A stretch of 64,000 nucleotides of DNA from an uncultured Eubacteriales bacterium (GTDB lineage: Bacteria > Bacillota > Clostridia > Peptostreptococcales > Anaerovoracaceae): assembly GCA_902786855.1 (NCBI GenBank), contig CADAEH010000010.1:1-64000 (forward strand), given 5' to 3'. The translations under genes were made by a program, and so were the position numbers. Position 1 is the first letter of the stretch; each line of letters opens with the position of its first letter. Positions 33,336 through 41,419 of this stretch are shown here, piece by piece. The notes beneath the pieces are model-generated. The model saw nothing but the letters and a program-made list of their open reading frames with translations. It searched no databases and was not told the DNA's origin.

Positions 33336-34151
33336 ATGCTGCTTGCCATAGACGTAGGTAATACCAATGTTGTACTGGGTGTATTCAACGGAGACGAGCT
33401 TGTTGAAAGCTGGAGACTGGCTACTGACAACAAAAGGTCTGCTGACGAGTACGGTACAATAATCGACATGATGCTCAGACATGACGGTATCGATCCTGAC
33501 GAGATTGATGATATCATCATTGCATCCGTAGTTCCGTCTCTGCTGTTCACGCTTGAGCACATGTGTTTCAAGTTTTATGACCGCAGTCCGATAGTGATAG
33601 AAACCGGTATAAAGACAGGTCTCAGAATAAAGTATGATGATCCCCGCCAGGTAGGTGCAGACCGTATCGTCAATTCAGTAGCGGCGCATACAAAGTACGG
33701 CGGCAATCTTATTGTCGTTGATTTCGGGACAGCTACAACATTTTGCTGTGTTTCCGGCGAAGGCAGCTTCCTTGGAGGCGCTATTGCTCCCGGGATCAAG
33801 ACTCAGGCAGCTGCACTTTTCGAACATACAGCCAAGCTGCCTAATGTAGACCTTGAGCTTCCGGGCAAGTTCATATGCAAAAATACATCAGAGGGTATGC
33901 AGGCAGGACTTATATACGGACATATGGGCTTTACAGAGCATATGATCAGAGGCATGAAGGCAGAGATGGCATCTGACCTTGGATGTGATGTTGACGATAT
34001 CAAGGTCATCGCTACCGGAGGTATGGCTACCATGGTGGAAAGCGGTGTCGACTGTATCGATATCATCGACAGGAGGCTTACACTCAACGGATTGCAGATC
34101 CTTTACGAAAAGAATAAAGGACTGCACAAAAAGAGAGTTCTTCAGGACTGA
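33336..34151 (+). CDS. coaX: Type III pantothenate kinase
   Basis: 271 residues; phosphorylates pantothenate in the first step of CoA synthesis, needing a monovalent cation. ASKHA-fold markers: MLLAIDVGNTNVVLGVF at the N-terminus, DDPRQVGADRIVNSVAA, VDFGTATTFCCVS and FLGGAIAPGIKTQA. Type III enzymes are normal for Firmicutes lacking CoaA. It starts one base after the PucR stop, with GGAGGAA in the end of that gene, and overlaps dusB by one base. Confidence 0.95.
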   Translation: MLLAIDVGNTNVVLGVFNGDELVESWRLATDNKRSADEYGTIIDMMLRHDGIDPDEIDDIIIASVVPSLLFTLEHMCFKFYDRSPIVIETGIKTGLRIKYDDPRQVGADRIVNSVAAHTKYGGNLIVVDFGTATTFCCVSGEGSFLGGAIAPGIKTQAAALFEHTAKLPNVDLELPGKFICKNTSEGMQAGLIYGHMGFTEHMIRGMKAEMASDLGCDVDDIKVIATGGMATMVESGVDCIDIIDRRLTLNGLQILYEKNKGLHKKRVLQD

Positions 34152-35113
34152 TGGGTTACAGAATAGGCAATATAGAGCTGGACTCACCTTTTTTGCTGGC
34201 ACCTCTTGCCGGCATAACCGATGCTGTCATGAGGACACTTTGTGAGGAACAGGGGGCTTCACTGACATATACCGAGATGGTAAGTGCAAAAGGGCTCTAC
34301 TACGGTGACCGCAAGACCCCTCAGCTGGTATATATTCCTGAAAACGCCGGACCTACCGCGGTCCAGATATTCGGAAGCGAGCCTGATGTCATAGAGTTTG
34401 CCGCATCCAGACTGGACAGTCTGCCCAATGTGATACTGGATATCAACATGGGATGCCCTGTTCCTAAAGTAGTAAAAAACGGTGACGGATCTGCACTGAT
34501 GCAGAATCCCGACCTCGTACATGACATAGTCAGTGCTGCGGTGAAAGGCTCGTCAAAACCTGTGACAATCAAGATCCGTAAAGGTTTTACGGATGATAAT
34601 ATCAACGCTCCTGAAGTGGCCCGTGCGGCCGAAGCAGGAGGTGCTGCTGCAGTAGCAGTCCACGGCAGGACACGGCCGCAGTACTACAGTGGCAAGGCAG
34701 ACTGGGACATAATAAGAGAAGTAAAAAAAGCTGTAAACATCCCCGTTATAGGAAACGGAGATGTTTTCGATGCTGAAACGGGATTGAGGATGCTTGACGA
34801 GACCGGATGTGATCTGGTCATGATCGGAAGGGGAGCCATTGGAAACCCATGGATCTTCAGAGATCTCAGAAGAGCGCTTGCGGGTGAGGAACCTCTTCCG
34901 CGTCCCGACGGACAAGAGAGAACAGCTATGATGATAAGACACCTTGAGATGCTTACGGATCTCAAGGGAGAGACGACAGGTGTCAGGGAATTCCGTAAAT
35001 TCGTAGTGTACTACACAAAGGGGCTGAGAGGCTCTGCAAGAGTGCGAAGAGAAGTGAATAACGCTGACACTTCTGAAAGGATGAAAGAAATAATTGAAAG
35101 TGAGAACTGGTAA
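34151..35113 (+). CDS. dusB: tRNA-dihydrouridine synthase B
   Basis: 320-residue FMN-dependent TIM-barrel enzyme that reduces uridine in the tRNA D-loop. Seen: LAPLAGITDAVMRTLCEEQG, the catalytic-Cys motif DINMGCPVPKVVKNGDGSAL, KIRKGF, AVHGRTRPQYYSGKADWD, and the phosphate-binding GNGDVFDAETG and MIGRGAIGNPWIFRDL. The start overlaps the coaX stop (TGATG), and the end overlaps the next gene by 20 bases. Confidence 0.95.
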   Translation: MGYRIGNIELDSPFLLAPLAGITDAVMRTLCEEQGASLTYTEMVSAKGLYYGDRKTPQLVYIPENAGPTAVQIFGSEPDVIEFAASRLDSLPNVILDINMGCPVPKVVKNGDGSALMQNPDLVHDIVSAAVKGSSKPVTIKIRKGFTDDNINAPEVARAAEAGGAAAVAVHGRTRPQYYSGKADWDIIREVKKAVNIPVIGNGDVFDAETGLRMLDETGCDLVMIGRGAIGNPWIFRDLRRALAGEEPLPRPDGQERTAMMIRHLEMLTDLKGETTGVREFRKFVVYYTKGLRGSARVRREVNNADTSERMKEIIESENW

Positions 35114-36392
35114 GAGAGCAGCATCATTTATATGCCTGATAATTGCGGTCATAATGGCCGTAATGCTGAGCGGATGCACGACATTCGACAGTTTCAGGCA
35201 TGCTTTTTTTGAAGAGACAGATGAAGACCAGATGCCTGCTATCACTATAGGCGTATTTGAACCTCAGACGGGAAGCAATGCCGAAAGAGGGAAGGACGAG
35301 CTCAAAGGAATAGAACTTGCCCACAGTATATACAATAGTGTCGATGGGTATAAGGTGGTCCTCAGCAAAGTGGACACACAGTCCAAGGTAAGCACAACAA
35401 GAACGGCAGTGCAGGGCCTTATAGCTATGAAACCGGTGGCAATTATAGGCAGCGCCGGTGAAGCGACTTCACTCGCTGCTTCTGAGTATATAGAAGAAGC
35501 AAGGATACCAACCATAACACCTTCTGCGACCAACCCGCTCATAACACAGAGCAATTACTTTTATTTCCGTGCATGCATCACTGAGTCTCAGATGGGTGAG
35601 GGACTTGCAGAATACGCTTATAAGCAGCTGAAAGAAGAAAACATAGTGCTCATAAGTCTGAAAAATGACAGCAGTACAGCGGCTCTGCTGGACGGTTTTG
35701 AGTCGAAAATCAAAAAATACACCAAAAAGACCAAGAAAAAGCCGATCAAGGAGAAGCTCTCCATTTCAATGGATGAAAGCGAGATGAATGATGCACTGAA
35801 CAAGATCAGAGTCAGAGGCAGTAAGGTCTGCTTTGTTTCTCTCGGTACAGAATCCATGGATGCTTTCTTTGCTCTTGCAGAAAAGAAAGGCCTCACGGAT
35901 GTGACCTTCCTCGGACCTAGAAGCTGGGGCCAGAGCGACTTTGTGGAGATGATGAAGAAGCATCCTGATATCAAGGTGGTTTTCCCTTATATATCAGTAA
36001 TAACCGGTACCAGTCAGGCCTCAGATGCCCAGACCGAAGAGGCTGAAAGGTTCCAGATAGAATATGAGTCAAGATACGGTGCAGACGACATTCCAACAGA
36101 TGCTGCGGCTCTGGGATACGACTCATATCTGATCCTGATCAATGCTATACACAACGCAAAGTCATTAGAAGGTTATGATATCAGGACTGCTATGATGGAA
36201 CTCAAGGATCTTAAGGGTACAACAGGTGTGTTCTCGTTCGATGAAATGGGCAATGTTGTCAGAACGGTCAACCTTTCAACGATAAACAATGGAATGGTCA
36301 TTTCAGAATACGTTACCAAGACAGAGGCAGAAGCCAAAGCCCTGGAAGATGTTGAAGAGACTCAGGCTGAAGCAGTGGAGGAAAACAAATAA
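35094..36392 (+). CDS. Lipoprotein solute-binding protein, branched-chain amino acid (LivJ-like) type
   Basis: 432 residues. An N-terminal basic-hydrophobic signal ends in a lipobox (MLSGC, Cys28), so the protein is anchored outside the membrane. The body is a type I periplasmic-binding fold: TIGVFEPQTGSNAERGKDEL, AIIGSAGEATSLAASEYIEE, IPTITPSATNPLI, and DAAALGYDSYLILINAI. The C-terminal tail is acidic. The start is uncertain: TTG 35094 overlaps dusB by 20 bases; GTG 35100 is the next choice. No permease or ATPase gene is nearby, so it is an orphan that either serves a distant ABC transporter or works as a sensor. It runs directly into pepV (TAATG overlap). Confidence 0.85.
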   Translation: MKVRTGKRAASFICLIIAVIMAVMLSGCTTFDSFRHAFFEETDEDQMPAITIGVFEPQTGSNAERGKDELKGIELAHSIYNSVDGYKVVLSKVDTQSKVSTTRTAVQGLIAMKPVAIIGSAGEATSLAASEYIEEARIPTITPSATNPLITQSNYFYFRACITESQMGEGLAEYAYKQLKEENIVLISLKNDSSTAALLDGFESKIKKYTKKTKKKPIKEKLSISMDESEMNDALNKIRVRGSKVCFVSLGTESMDAFFALAEKKGLTDVTFLGPRSWGQSDFVEMMKKHPDIKVVFPYISVITGTSQASDAQTEEAERFQIEYESRYGADDIPTDAAALGYDSYLILINAIHNAKSLEGYDIRTAMMELKDLKGTTGVFSFDEMGNVVRTVNLSTINNGMVISEYVTKTEAEAKALEDVEETQAEAVEENK

Positions 36393-37831
36393 TGGGATAT
36401 CTTGAAAGACTCGATACATACAGAGAAGATATGATCAGGACCCTCGGTGAATCAGTTGCCTTTCCGAGTGTGAATTCAGAGACTGTGAAGACACAGGACG
36501 GAAGTGTTCTTCCTTTTGGAAGAGGCGTGCATGATGCTCTGATACATATGCTGGGTGTCGGTACTGAACTTGGATTTGAATCAAGCAATGTCGATAATTA
36601 TGCCGGTTATATAGACTGTAAAGCAGACGACGGGTATGAAGCAGATGCTAAAACTGTAGGGATCGTCGGTCATCTGGACGTGGTCCCAGTGGGAACTGGC
36701 TGGAGCGGAGATCCTTTCGTTATGACAGAAAAAGACGGATTCCTGTATGGCAGGGGAACTGCAGATGATAAAGGCCCTGTCGTTGCATGTCTGTATGCTT
36801 TGAAAGCGATCAGGGAAGAAGGCATCTCTCTCAAAAATAACCTCAGAGTCATATTGGGACTCGACGAAGAAACAGGTGACATCAGTATCAACCATTACAC
36901 TGAGAAATACGGACATCCCGACCTTGGTTTCACACCTGACGGTGAGTACCCTATCGTAAACGGTGAGATGGGTATCTTTATATTCGACCTCGCACAGAAG
37001 TTCAGCTCCTCTCCTTCAAAAGAGGATCTGAGACTTACGAAGTTCGAGGCGGGTACTGCTCATAATGCAGTTCCGGCAGATGCCAGAGCTGTGATAGCAG
37101 GGAACAGCAAATACTTCGATTCGATCGAAAAAAAAGCGGCCTTATTTGCAGCTGAGACAGGTTACAATATCAGGACACGTAAACAGGGCAGTGCTCTGAG
37201 TATTGAGGTAAAGGGGAAAGCATCTCACGGAGCGCGTCCGGATCAGGGTCTCAATGCAATAAGCATTATGATGGAATTCCTCGGCGGCATTCATTTTGCC
37301 AACGAAGATCTGAACGATTATATACAATTCTACAACGATCATATCGGTTTTGACCTGCACGGCGAGAGATTCGGATGCAAATTCGAGGATAATCAGTCAG
37401 GACCATTGATTTTGAATGTCGGAGTAGCTAATATTAATGAGGAACTGGCATCACTTTCCATCAACATCAGATATCCTGTTACATTTACGGATGCTGATCT
37501 TACAGCCGGAATGGAAGAATGCCTCAGAGATACATCGATAGGCATCATTACAAGAGCGGTACAGACACCTATCTATATGGATCTCAGTACAGACATGGTA
37601 AGTAAACTGCTTGCAGCATACAGAGAGGAGACAGGTGATTATGAGACGCCTGCGATCGTCCAGGCAGGCGGTACATATGCCAAAATGGTCAACAATATCC
37701 TCTGCTTCGGAGGCATGTTCCCGGGCGAAGAGGATACCATGCATCAGGCGGATGAGAGGCTCAGCGTAGAATCATTCATGAAGATGGCGCGCATATACGC
37801 AAGAGCCATATATGCCCTCTGTTGCGAATAA
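36392..37831 (+). CDS. pepV: Dipeptidase PepV, M20 zinc peptidase
   Basis: 479 residues; hydrolyses dipeptides in the cytosol. Metal ligands and catalytic residues are in the family contexts GHLDVVPVGTGW, GRGTADDKGPVVACLYAL, LGLDEETGDISINHY and HGARPDQGLNAI, with a C-terminal zinc His in EDTMHQADERLSVESF. GGAGGAA precedes the ATG, which overlaps the stop of the lipoprotein gene by one base. That coupling suggests uptake of peptides or amino acids and their hydrolysis may be linked. Confidence 0.94.
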   Translation: MGYLERLDTYREDMIRTLGESVAFPSVNSETVKTQDGSVLPFGRGVHDALIHMLGVGTELGFESSNVDNYAGYIDCKADDGYEADAKTVGIVGHLDVVPVGTGWSGDPFVMTEKDGFLYGRGTADDKGPVVACLYALKAIREEGISLKNNLRVILGLDEETGDISINHYTEKYGHPDLGFTPDGEYPIVNGEMGIFIFDLAQKFSSSPSKEDLRLTKFEAGTAHNAVPADARAVIAGNSKYFDSIEKKAALFAAETGYNIRTRKQGSALSIEVKGKASHGARPDQGLNAISIMMEFLGGIHFANEDLNDYIQFYNDHIGFDLHGERFGCKFEDNQSGPLILNVGVANINEELASLSINIRYPVTFTDADLTAGMEECLRDTSIGIITRAVQTPIYMDLSTDMVSKLLAAYREETGDYETPAIVQAGGTYAKMVNNILCFGGMFPGEEDTMHQADERLSVESFMKMARIYARAIYALCCE

Positions 37832-37853
37832 AACTATATTACTTAATAATCTG

Positions 37854-37971
37854 TTTCAGGGCGTGGTGAAAGTCCACACCGGTGGTGAACGCATTATATG
37901 CAAAGTCCACGAGCCTCAGGGCCGAACTGGTGAGATTCCAGTACCGACGGTATAGTCCGGATGAAAGAAAC
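37854..37971 (+). promoter_or_regulatory. FMN riboswitch (RFN element)
   Basis: The conserved RFN core is present: TCAGGGCGTGGTGAAAGTCC, ACACCGGTGGTGAAC, GTCCACGAGCC, ACTGGTGAGATTCCAGT, ACCGACGGTATAGTCCGG and ATGAAAGAAAC. FMN binding should shut down the riboflavin transporter gene that follows. An alternative pairing CATTACA (37976-37982)/TGTAATG (38014-38020) and a hairpin at 38021-38047 form the expression platform. Confidence 0.95.
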
Positions 37972-38020
37972 ACGACATTACAGTCACTTTGAAAAGCATT
38001 TTGAAGAGCTTATTGTAATG

Positions 38021-38047
38021 AATGGCCTTGATCATGATCAAGGTCAT
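38021..38047 (+). terminator. Expression-platform hairpin of the FMN riboswitch
   Basis: A stem built on the perfect palindrome CCTTGATCATGATCAAGG, extended by AATG/CATT, followed by a poor T tract (TATTAA). Confidence 0.5.
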
Positions 38048-38103
38048 TATTAATGCCTGACAGATTCCATCCGTGTACTTTTGTTCAGAAGGAGGAATAT
38101 GTT

Positions 38104-38676
38104 ATGAACAACACAAGTAAATTCACTGCAGCTTCTATTGCTAAGCTTGCTATGATGACAGCAGTATCAGTCGTGCTGCTGCTGATCGTCAGGATCCCGT
38201 TCCCGCCTGCACCGTTCCTGGTGTATGACCCTGCCGATGTACCGATCTATATCACAGCGTTTGCTTTCGGACCGGTCGCCGGACTCATCGTCACCCTTAT
38301 AGTATGCCTCATCCAGGCATTCATGCTCGGAGGTGACGGGCTTTACGGATTCCTTATGCATTTCGTAGCAACAGGTATCGTGGCTGTAGTTATAGGGCTG
38401 ATGTACAGTAATTGCAAGACCAAAAAGAGAGCGATCATCTCTCTCGCAGTAGCCGTCGTAGTTGCTACAGCTGTGATGTGCATTATGAATATCCTGGTCA
38501 CACCTGCATATATGGGAGCTCCAAGGGAAGCAGTTGTGGCTATGATTCCTACAGTGATAATCCCGTTCAACCTGCTCAAAGCCGGACTCAATGCGGTACT
38601 TACTTTCATTCTCTACAAGAGAGTAAGCGGCTTCCTCCACGGAGGTCAGCAGGTCATAGCAGAAAATGCTGAATAA
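38104..38676 (+). CDS. ribU: Riboflavin ECF transporter substrate-binding subunit RibU
   Basis: 190-residue membrane protein with about six helices, the S component of an energy-coupling-factor transporter. YDPADVPIYITAFAFGPVAG and the following GDGLYGFLMHFVATG are the known RibU pattern, and the FMN riboswitch upstream confirms the substrate. The start is set by AAGGAGGAATATGTT before the ATG at 38104; an earlier ATG at 38053 lies in the leader. The shared ECF ATPases and T subunit are not in this window. Confidence 0.94.
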   Translation: MNNTSKFTAASIAKLAMMTAVSVVLLLIVRIPFPPAPFLVYDPADVPIYITAFAFGPVAGLIVTLIVCLIQAFMLGGDGLYGFLMHFVATGIVAVVIGLMYSNCKTKKRAIISLAVAVVVATAVMCIMNILVTPAYMGAPREAVVAMIPTVIIPFNLLKAGLNAVLTFILYKRVSGFLHGGQQVIAENAE

Positions 38677-38689
38677 TACAGAATAATAG

Positions 38690-39118
38690 ATGAAAGATAT
38701 CGAAAAAGGAAACTTCATAATAGATACAGAGGCCGGGACGCGCGCACTCGGCCTCTCTATTGCTGATGCAGCAGAACCGGGTGATATCATCGCTCTGATC
38801 GGGGATCTCGGGACAGGAAAGACAGCTCTGACCAAGTACATAGCAGAAGGCCTCGGGATAAAAGAGGAGGTCATAAGCCCTACTTTTACGATCGTAAGGG
38901 AATACAGGAGCGGACGTCTTCCGCTGTTTCATTTTGACGTCTACAGACTGTCCGGCCCGGAAGAGTTTATCGATGCCGGAGCGGAAGATTATCTTGAAGA
39001 CAGCGGCCTTTCTGTGATAGAGTGGGCTGACATAGTTGCAGATGCTCTTCCTGCTGATGCGCTCCTTGTAAACATAGAATATGCTGAAGATGACAAAAGG
39101 CGTATAATGATAATATGA
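38690..39118 (+). CDS. tsaE: tRNA t6A biosynthesis ATPase TsaE
   Basis: 142 residues. TsaE is the P-loop ATPase of the bacterial TsaBDE complex that puts threonylcarbamoyl on A37 of ANN-decoding tRNAs. Walker A is GDLGTGKTALTKYIAEGLG; SPTFTIVREYRSGRLPLFHF followed by DVYRL is the second signature. It begins 14 bases after ribU without a clear Shine-Dalgarno, and overlaps tsaB by four bases, starting a run of four overlapped genes. Confidence 0.94.
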   Translation: MKDIEKGNFIIDTEAGTRALGLSIADAAEPGDIIALIGDLGTGKTALTKYIAEGLGIKEEVISPTFTIVREYRSGRLPLFHFDVYRLSGPEEFIDAGAEDYLEDSGLSVIEWADIVADALPADALLVNIEYAEDDKRRIMII

Positions 39119-39906
39119 TCAACATTCTGACACTGGAAACTACAGGAAAATACGGATCTGCAGCGGTCATCAGAGAAGATGGCCGTGTTTTCTGTGCTTC
39201 ATCTGAGACTGAGATGAATCATCTCAAGGATATCATCACCATCAGCGATGAAGCGATCAGGATGGCAGGTATAACTAAGAAAGATCTGACACATGTGGCT
39301 GCATCTGCCGGACCCGGATCATTCACCGGGATCAGGATCGGTGTCACGACTGCCAGAACACTCGGGCAGATGCTCAGCATCCCTTGCATAGGAGTATCAT
39401 CACTTGAAGCAATGGCTGAAAGAGTCCTTGACGCAGCTATTGCTGCAGGTGCTGTGTATATAGTCCCTGTGATAAACGCCAGAAGGCACCAGACATATGC
39501 AGGTGCATGGGAAGCTGTCTTCACGACCGATCATGAACACAGATCAGCTATTGCTGTGCTTGATGAAAAGCAGTACATGATAGAAGATCTGCTCTCAGAT
39601 ATCACAGCCAGATCAGCGGAAACGGGCAAGGTGCTTTTCACGGGTGACGGAATAGACGCTTACGAAGAGATCATTACAGATGCTTTTGCATCCGCAGACA
39701 TATCAGACAGACTTATACTTGCGGATACAGATATCAGGTATCAGAGAGCGGATGCAGCAGCACGCATTGCCTTGAGGCATGCAATGGCAGGAAAGACAGT
39801 AGGGTATGATGAGCTGATGCCGGAATACATGAGGCTCGCGGAAGCTGAGCAGAGACTCAGGGCAGGTACCCTCAGCGAAAAGATCAGAAAGGTTGGGCAG
39901 ATATGA
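39115..39906 (+). CDS. tsaB: tRNA t6A biosynthesis protein TsaB
   Basis: 263 residues; the ASKHA-fold partner that supports TsaD. Seen: NILTLETTGKYGSAAVIRED, HVAASAGPGSFTGIRIGVTT followed by ARTLGQMLSIPCIGVSSLEA, and VPVINARRHQTYAG. Overlaps tsaE (ATGA) and rimI (four bases), so the complex partners are made from one message. Confidence 0.94.
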   Translation: MINILTLETTGKYGSAAVIREDGRVFCASSETEMNHLKDIITISDEAIRMAGITKKDLTHVAASAGPGSFTGIRIGVTTARTLGQMLSIPCIGVSSLEAMAERVLDAAIAAGAVYIVPVINARRHQTYAGAWEAVFTTDHEHRSAIAVLDEKQYMIEDLLSDITARSAETGKVLFTGDGIDAYEEIITDAFASADISDRLILADTDIRYQRADAAARIALRHAMAGKTVGYDELMPEYMRLAEAEQRLRAGTLSEKIRKVGQI

Positions 39907-40406
39907 GCACATTGACGATCAGACAGGCAAAACTATATGACGTACCGGCGCTCGCAAGGATAGAGAGAGAATCTTTTGCCCGCCCGTGGAGTGCTGAGGA
40001 GATAACCCGCGAAATAGTGAAGAACGATAAAGCTTTCGTAGCCGTTGCTGAACTCGGCGGAGAGACAGCGGGCTATGCTGACATGTGGATCGTTGCAGGT
40101 GAAGCACAGCTCTTCAATATAGTCGTTGCCCCGGAATACAGAGGTCTGGGAATAGGCAGTATACTACTGAGATACATGGCTGAGGCAGCAGCCAGATCCG
40201 GATGCAGAAATATGACGCTTGAAGTCAGAAGAAGCAATGAGCCGGCTATTTCAATGTACCGTAAAGGTGGCTTTCATGATTCCGGGCTCAGAAAAGGATA
40301 TTACTCCGATAACCATGAGGATGCGGTACTTATGGACAGGGAGATAACACCGGAAGATGCTGTTGAAGGATCCGGAGATCTTGAGGTAGAGATAGAGACA
40401 GTATGA
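39903..40406 (+). CDS. rimI: GNAT N-acetyltransferase RimI
   Basis: 167 residues; acetylates the N-terminus of ribosomal protein S18 in well-studied bacteria. The acetyl-CoA site is VAPEYRGLGIGSILLRYMAE (R/Q-x-x-G-x-G/A), followed by MTLEVRRSNEPAISMYRKGG, typical RimI. The position between tsaB and tsaD is the common bacterial order. A short acidic tail ends the protein. Confidence 0.92.
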   Translation: MSTLTIRQAKLYDVPALARIERESFARPWSAEEITREIVKNDKAFVAVAELGGETAGYADMWIVAGEAQLFNIVVAPEYRGLGIGSILLRYMAEAAARSGCRNMTLEVRRSNEPAISMYRKGGFHDSGLRKGYYSDNHEDAVLMDREITPEDAVEGSGDLEVEIETV

Positions 40407-41419
40407 AGAACGGAAAGCATCTGACACTTGGAATAGAGACGAGTTGCGATGAGACAGCTGTGAGCGTTGTAGCTGACGGCCGTTTTGTTCTGAGCAATGT
40501 CATAAATACCCAGATAGGGATCCATACACAGTTCGGAGGTGTCGTTCCCGAGATAGCATCACGCAGACACCTTGAGAAGATAAATGATGTGATCGAGGGT
40601 GCACTCAGTGAGGCAGACGTCAGCATACAGGATATCGATCTTGTCGGCGTAACTTACGGCCCGGGGCTTGTAGGGGCTCTCCTTATCGGGGTGGCTGCGG
40701 CAAAGAGCATAGCTTACGCGTGCGATATCCCGCTTGTAGGCGTCAATCACATGCATGGACACATAGCGGCTAACTATCTTGAACATCACGAGCTGGAACC
40801 TCCTTTTATGGCTCTTGTAGTGTCCGGCGGACATACTAATATCGTCAATGTGCCTGATTACAACAGATGTGAGAAGATAGGCGGCACCAGGGATGATGCT
40901 GCCGGTGAGGCATTTGATAAGGTAGCACGAGTCATAGGGCTGGGCTATCCGGGCGGTCCTAAGGTAGATAAGGCAGCGCGTGAAGGAGACCGTGATGCAG
41001 TGGCATTCAAGAGAGTATGGCTCGAGCCGGGAAGCTATGATTTCAGCTTCTCAGGGCTCAAGACACAGGCTCTCAATTACCTTAATACCGAGAGGCAGGC
41101 CGGAAGAGAGATCAGAGTAAATGATGTTGCGGCAAGCTTTCAGGAAGCTGTAGTAGAAGTCCTTGCCGAAAAAGCGGTGAGCGCTGCACTTGAGTTCGGC
41201 CAGAAAAGGATAGTCATGGCGGGCGGTGTCGCATCCAATACGAGGCTCAGAGAACTGATCTCAGAAAAAGCAGGAGCACACGGTATAGAAGTACTCAGGC
41301 CGAGTCCGGCACTTTGCACTGACAACGGAGCAATGATAGCATCTGCAGCATATTACGCATATAGATCAGGTGAACGGTCCGGCTACGATCTGGACGCTGT
41401 GCCTGCACTGGAGTTTTAA
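40403..41419 (+). CDS. tsaD: tRNA N6-threonylcarbamoyladenosine synthase TsaD
   Basis: 338 residues, the catalytic subunit for t6A. Markers: LGIETSCDETAVSVV at the N-terminus, the metal-binding GVNHMHGHIAANYLEHH (HxxxH), VVSGGHTNIV, GYPGGPKVDKAAREGD, and MAGGVASNTRLRELI. Overlaps rimI by four bases and the ABC-F gene by one base. Confidence 0.96.
   Translation: MKNGKHLTLGIETSCDETAVSVVADGRFVLSNVINTQIGIHTQFGGVVPEIASRRHLEKINDVIEGALSEADVSIQDIDLVGVTYGPGLVGALLIGVAAAKSIAYACDIPLVGVNHMHGHIAANYLEHHELEPPFMALVVSGGHTNIVNVPDYNRCEKIGGTRDDAAGEAFDKVARVIGLGYPGGPKVDKAAREGDRDAVAFKRVWLEPGSYDFSFSGLKTQALNYLNTERQAGREIRVNDVAASFQEAVVEVLAEKAVSAALEFGQKRIVMAGGVASNTRLRELISEKAGAHGIEVLRPSPALCTDNGAMIASAAYYAYRSGERSGYDLDAVPALEF

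Noticed and set aside
34553-35245. Minus-strand open frame (230 codons) across dusB and the lipoprotein gene
   Set aside because: Antisense to DusB, whose catalytic motifs are intact; no start signal or recognisable domain.
38167-38874. Long minus-strand open frame (235 codons) across ribU and tsaE
   Set aside because: It is antisense to two clearly identified genes with family motifs, has no ribosome site and shows low-complexity His/Arg/Tyr composition.
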